A stretch of 64,000 bases of DNA from the NCBI GenBank assembly GCA_973895155.1, contig OZ316891.1, forward strand, positions 5,208,001-5,272,000, given 5' to 3'. The notes under the pieces were generated by a model. That model worked only from the letters and a program-made list of their open reading frames with translations, did not search any database and had not been told where the DNA came from. Positions 60,501 through 64,000 of the stretch are shown here, piece by piece. Position numbers and translations under genes: made by a program. Every line of letters begins with the position of its first letter. The stretch's first letter is position 1. This DNA is from Marsupella aquatica. Taxonomy: Eukaryota; Marchantiophyta.

Positions 60501-61276
60501 AGGTCAGGAAAATGATTTCTATGTTGATGCAAGGGTTGACTGCATAACTGGTTACTGAATCTAGAGCTGCTCATTCTCAGCAGTACCATATCAATTGACT
60601 TCTGCTTAGTTGGGCTATTTGCACACGGTAACCAGTGGAGAGTCCTTCGGTTCCTTACAACAACGAGAGGACTTAATTCTCCAGCTTCGATCATGAAACC
60701 TACTAGCGAGCAGCAGCTTTATTTTATACTACCTCCAATGCGGAGGCAAGCTCATAAACTGGACAAGTCAATCCTCCAGAGGATCAATCAATCAATACCC
60801 AATCAGCACTTTTCCCCGCCGAGGGAATAGATCCAAAGAAGCTCGAAGGAGTTCATCGCATCGGTTCCTGAAGTGAGCTCCATCCCAAGGACTGTAGAGA
60901 ATAGGCCAGACTCGAGTGATGGCCAAATGGGGATCACCCCATCTGTTTCAACTAGCGAGATCTGCCCCTTTCACTATTGCTGGATTGACCCTCCCAATCC
61001 AATCCAATCCGACGTAATTTCTCTCAAACCCATATCAATTTTTCTTCTATGTAATGCTCAGCATCGTAAAGGTTAAACAATAATATGATTCATGAAATAA
61101 TGTAGCGGCAGTCCAAAACTTGAACCAAACGCCTCCGAGTGGACAGTCATGTGCGACAAGTGAGTCGGCTGTGGCGATTAGTAGATTCGACGAAGCGAAG
61201 ATGGGGGGCACCTGACGGCTGATGGACGGGAGGGGGTCTGCGAATGGACAGCATAGAACTCTAGTACTGGTTGATT
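57587..61276. other. 3.7-kb stretch without a supported gene
   Basis: Contains a 40-bp duplication at 59599-59677, a duplicated TGGCTGACCTGAGGG motif at 60058 and 60114 with a GTT run, and short frames on both strands. A 153-codon minus frame at 59941-60402 has no recognisable domain. The last ~200 bp are probably the 3' UTR of the XTH gene. Confidence 0.5.
59599..59677. repeat. 40-bp tandem duplication
   Basis: Two copies of a unit starting CGTCCCTACTAATCATCAAT and ending GATAACAAG, differing at two positions or so. Confidence 0.9.
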
Positions 61277-63584
61277 TCACGGGGAGGTGTTGTCTAGAGT
61301 ACATTCAGGGTATTTCTCCAAGAGAGTGGCTCCGTAGCGATCAGTATCAGTGCAGTAATCATAGGTGATGTATTGGCTTCGCACCCACGCCAATTTCCTC
61401 CGCTCCACCGAGTTCAGCTCATCGTGGCTGCTCCACCATGGCCCGCTGTACATTGGTGAGGTGCAGCCTGGAGCAACGCCCTTACCATCGTAAACACAAC
61501 CGTTCAGCTTGAACTCCTTGAAGTGCGCAACGAAGGGGGAGTTGGTCCAGTTCACTTTATCGAGTCCACCGCGGGTGGCCCAGTCATCTCCGTTCCATAT
61601 GCTTGAAAAGACCCACATTGGTCTCACCATGGGATAGAAGCTTCGTGATTCGCGAGAGTTCTTCAACGCGCGGATGGGGACCGAGTCCACGTAGAATCTG
61701 CAGCAGAATGATCACATCCGCAAACGACTCATATCATCAGAATTGATCAAAAAGGATGACACTGTTCCATGACCAAAAGGCAATCGTGGGTCAATGGATT
61801 TACCAGTCTTTACCAACTCTAATGTCAATTCTGGATGTTGATCTAGCTTCAGATAGGCCACATTCACATCCAGCGAAATGATTGACGTGGGGTCCGGAGA
61901 GCTCGCCCAAAATTTGCATGAAGGAATGAGGTACTCAAAATTCGCATGAGAGGGAATGGACTCCGAACCGTAACTCACATTCAAATGACCTCGATCATTG
62001 ACTGGAGAAGGAGAATCAAGGTTATCACAAGAAAGTGACCAAATAGAATTACTAGTATGTCACTGCAAGGACTACTCCACATCGAGTGAAAGAATGTATA
62101 GAGCAACAGCGACTGGCCAGCCGGACACGGGCTAGTACTATGGAAATTCCACTTACACGACTTGATCATGATTCCAGAGCACAGTGTAAGTGTGGAATTT
62201 CTCAGTTGGGTCGAACCAGAGGGCAATTCTCTCCTCCCGTCCACCCTCTCCGTTCGCATAAATATTCGTTTGCAAGATGATAGGCTCCCCGGATTTGTTT
62301 CCAAGAAACTCAAAGTCGAACTCGTCGTGATTCTCGGTCATTGAATGCATCTGCGCGGCAAAAACAAACCTCGCCTACTCAGTCAGCCGCAGCCCAGAGT
62401 ACATCATATGACTGGAAAATGCGTGCACGCTACATACCACTCAGTTGGGTTACCACCCAATCTTGCCATACAGCCTCTTCACTTCTTGGGGCGCACTGTA
62501 CTGATGTAAATATACGCGGACACTAAACAGCAGGGAGGAAGACGGAGGGCAGAACGGCAAAGGACAATGCAGAAACCTTCAGCTCTGTTTGCAAGAGATG
62601 GCAAAAGACTTGGGTCATATATGCAACACGGTGATCTCTAATTAAAGAGTTGCTTCAGAGGACGACAAGAAACAGCCACAAGCGAATCGCAGCGCACCCA
62701 TATATCAGTCTGCCTATACGGAAAACAAAATGCCGCCGCGCGTGTAATGAATTTTGACAATGTTGCATTACATTACTTACATAGAAGCAGACGACCACAC
62801 CTGCGGAGTCACCGGGCACCAGTTTCACTTTCAAGCTGAGCTGGCCAAACAAGAATGGGTCTTTCGACTGGAATCCGGACCCTGAATCCATGACATGGAA
62901 TTGAGCTGAACCTGTCAGTCTCGTGCATTTCCAGCAGTCGCTGAGTAATCGGAGCGCATTGATCGACCGACCTTCGACGATCGAGTTAATGTTTCTTTTC
63001 AATAATCACATGGCATTCCCGTCAAGGTAGGAAATGTGCAACCGCGAGCAAACCCGCTTCTCGAATCAAAACCTACTTCAGCAAAGCTTCGAGCTGTGCC
63101 ATCCAGATAGGCTCCCATCAAGGAGTCTCTTGGGAAATTGCCAGTTCAGAAAAGATATTTTCCCACGGCATTAACGAGGCAATGTAGTGTCTTTGAATCG
63201 TCTCCCAGAAGAGACTCTCCACAACAAAATAATTCGGAACTAAAGGCACAGTTCAAGCAATATCAAAATGCAATTAATTTTATTAGCTTCAGACTCTTCA
63301 CGATTGAAAGGCAGGCAACGTACTACTCAGGAAAAGGCAAAGTAGCGAAAGAGGAGAGGAGTGGAGACGTAAAACAGAGAAACGGTACCAGTCATCTCAG
63401 TCATAGCGAGGCTGACAGCACGGCCATTGAAGGTCCGTTGAATTTGGGTTTCCGAGCCATACAAAACGTTGAATGAATTATCAAACAAAAGCGGCTCCAG
63501 AATCCTAGACGTCGTCAGTGCTTGCGCAGCAGCAGCCACCATCACCAGAAAAGCAGTAACCAAGACTGTCGCCCAACTTGCCAT
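61277..63584 (-). CDS. Xyloglucan endotransglucosylase/hydrolase (XTH)
   Basis: Glycoside hydrolase family 16 enzyme that cuts and rejoins (or hydrolyses) xyloglucan chains in the cell wall. Four exons close in frame for 303 residues: 63389-63584, 62781-62881, 62157-62350 and 61277-61697. The N-terminus [20 protein letters not shown] is a signal peptide for secretion. [15 protein letters not shown] and [10 protein letters not shown] are typical XTH strands. The catalytic motif is [11 protein letters not shown] (residues 107-117), with E109 as nucleophile and E113 as acid/base. The adjacent N117-K-S is the N-glycosylation site expected there. C-terminal [20 protein letters not shown] and four cysteines ([11 protein letters not shown] region and EC near the end) match the XET C-terminal domain. 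An in-frame ATG at 63617 would add 11 residues (MVVGMSCRQGR), but the 63584 start gives the better signal peptide. The motif has Phe where many XTHs have Ile in DEIDFEFLG. Confidence 0.93.
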
Positions 63585-63858
63585 TCTTCCTTGCCTGCAG
63601 CTCATTCCCACAACCATCGTTCTTTCTACCCCTCAGGACCCACTGCTCTTTAACAAACAAGCGCAGCAGCCACAGAGACGTACCGCTCCCTCCCTCCCTC
63701 CCTTCGTCGTCGTCAGCTACAGTACTATTGTTCAGTTACAATATTCGAGCTTTTAGAGAGTCAGGTCGAGGAGAACTCCTTCCCTGGCCTATCTCCGTCT
63801 ATTATGCTTTTGTTGGAAAACGATTTAGACCCGTCGTCCATTGAAGGTAGCTCAAGTC

Positions 63859-63861
<3 letters not shown>

Positions 63862-63893
<32 letters not shown>
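63862..63893. repeat. (GA)16 microsatellite in probable XTH 5' region
   Basis: Uninterrupted AG/GA run about 280 bp upstream of the XTH start codon, on the promoter/5' UTR side of the minus-strand gene. Confidence 0.95.
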
Positions 63894-63896
<3 letters not shown>

Positions 63897-64000
63897 GCGG
63901 AGGATTGAGGCAGACTGGGCCGTGCTGCTCCTCTTCCTCTTTGCATGCACCTAGTGCTTCGTCTTCACGAGACTCTCGGAAGATTGGAGGAACGATTGAG

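Noticed and set aside
61712-61984. 90-codon minus-strand frame between XTH exons
   Set aside because: It lies inside the intron; joining the flanking exons without it restores the conserved XTH sequence in phase.
1-64000. Search for CRISPR arrays, bacterial operons, phage or defence systems
   Set aside because: All recognised genes are spliced plant genes and the repeats are eukaryotic transposons or tandem repeats; no direct repeats with unique spacers were seen.

Overview
This is a nuclear window from a land plant that does not make seeds, most likely a bryophyte and plausibly a liverwort such as Marchantia. The reasons are: spliced eukaryotic genes with GT-AG introns of roughly 100-1100 bp; plant-only families (a xyloglucan endotransglucosylase/hydrolase and a UVH3-type XPG nuclease); and a terpene synthase of the microbial-type-like (MTPSL) class, which is known from non-seed land plants and not from seed plants. 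The introns are too long for Selaginella. The species is inference. Exon models were built by hand from splice sites; every CDS model given here closes in frame.

Layout. 0-4 kb: an intronless gene for a predicted N-terminally lipidated, repeat-rich basic protein that I do not recognise (2096-3886, +). 8.4-9.8 kb: a plant multi-pass membrane protein (minus). 10-17 kb: no gene, but a palindromic GC minisatellite, two long fold-backs and a tRNA-derived SINE whose body has grown into a higher-order tandem array. 17.5-26.6 kb: a 15-exon gene for the nucleotide-excision-repair endonuclease XPG/UVH3 (+). 28.5-33.2 kb: a 10-exon TPR (kinesin-light-chain-like) gene (minus), with a possible 51-codon ORF about 0.9 kb away on the other strand. 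34-48 kb: transposon territory. 48.5-51.3 kb: a four-exon microbial-type terpene synthase (minus). 51.3-61.2 kb: transposon remnants and unassigned DNA. 61.3-63.6 kb: a four-exon XTH cell-wall enzyme (minus).

The mobile elements are the richest part. Three MITE-like families can be delimited by terminal inverted repeats and 8-bp target-site duplications (hAT-like): a CTCGGGGG family (five copies), a CCCTGGGCCCTCA family (three copies) and a GAGGTAT family (two copies). An LTR retrotransposon family with ~1.43-kb LTRs has unusual AGT...ACT ends and 5-bp duplications. It appears as a solo LTR nested in an opposite-facing solo LTR, as an internally deleted element that keeps its primer-binding site, and as a truncated copy. 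Many elements are nested in one another, so the order of insertion can be read from the sequence.

The genes share no common pathway: one is DNA repair, one secondary metabolism, one cell wall, and three are membrane, TPR or unknown. They are independently transcribed plant genes separated by repeat-rich DNA.
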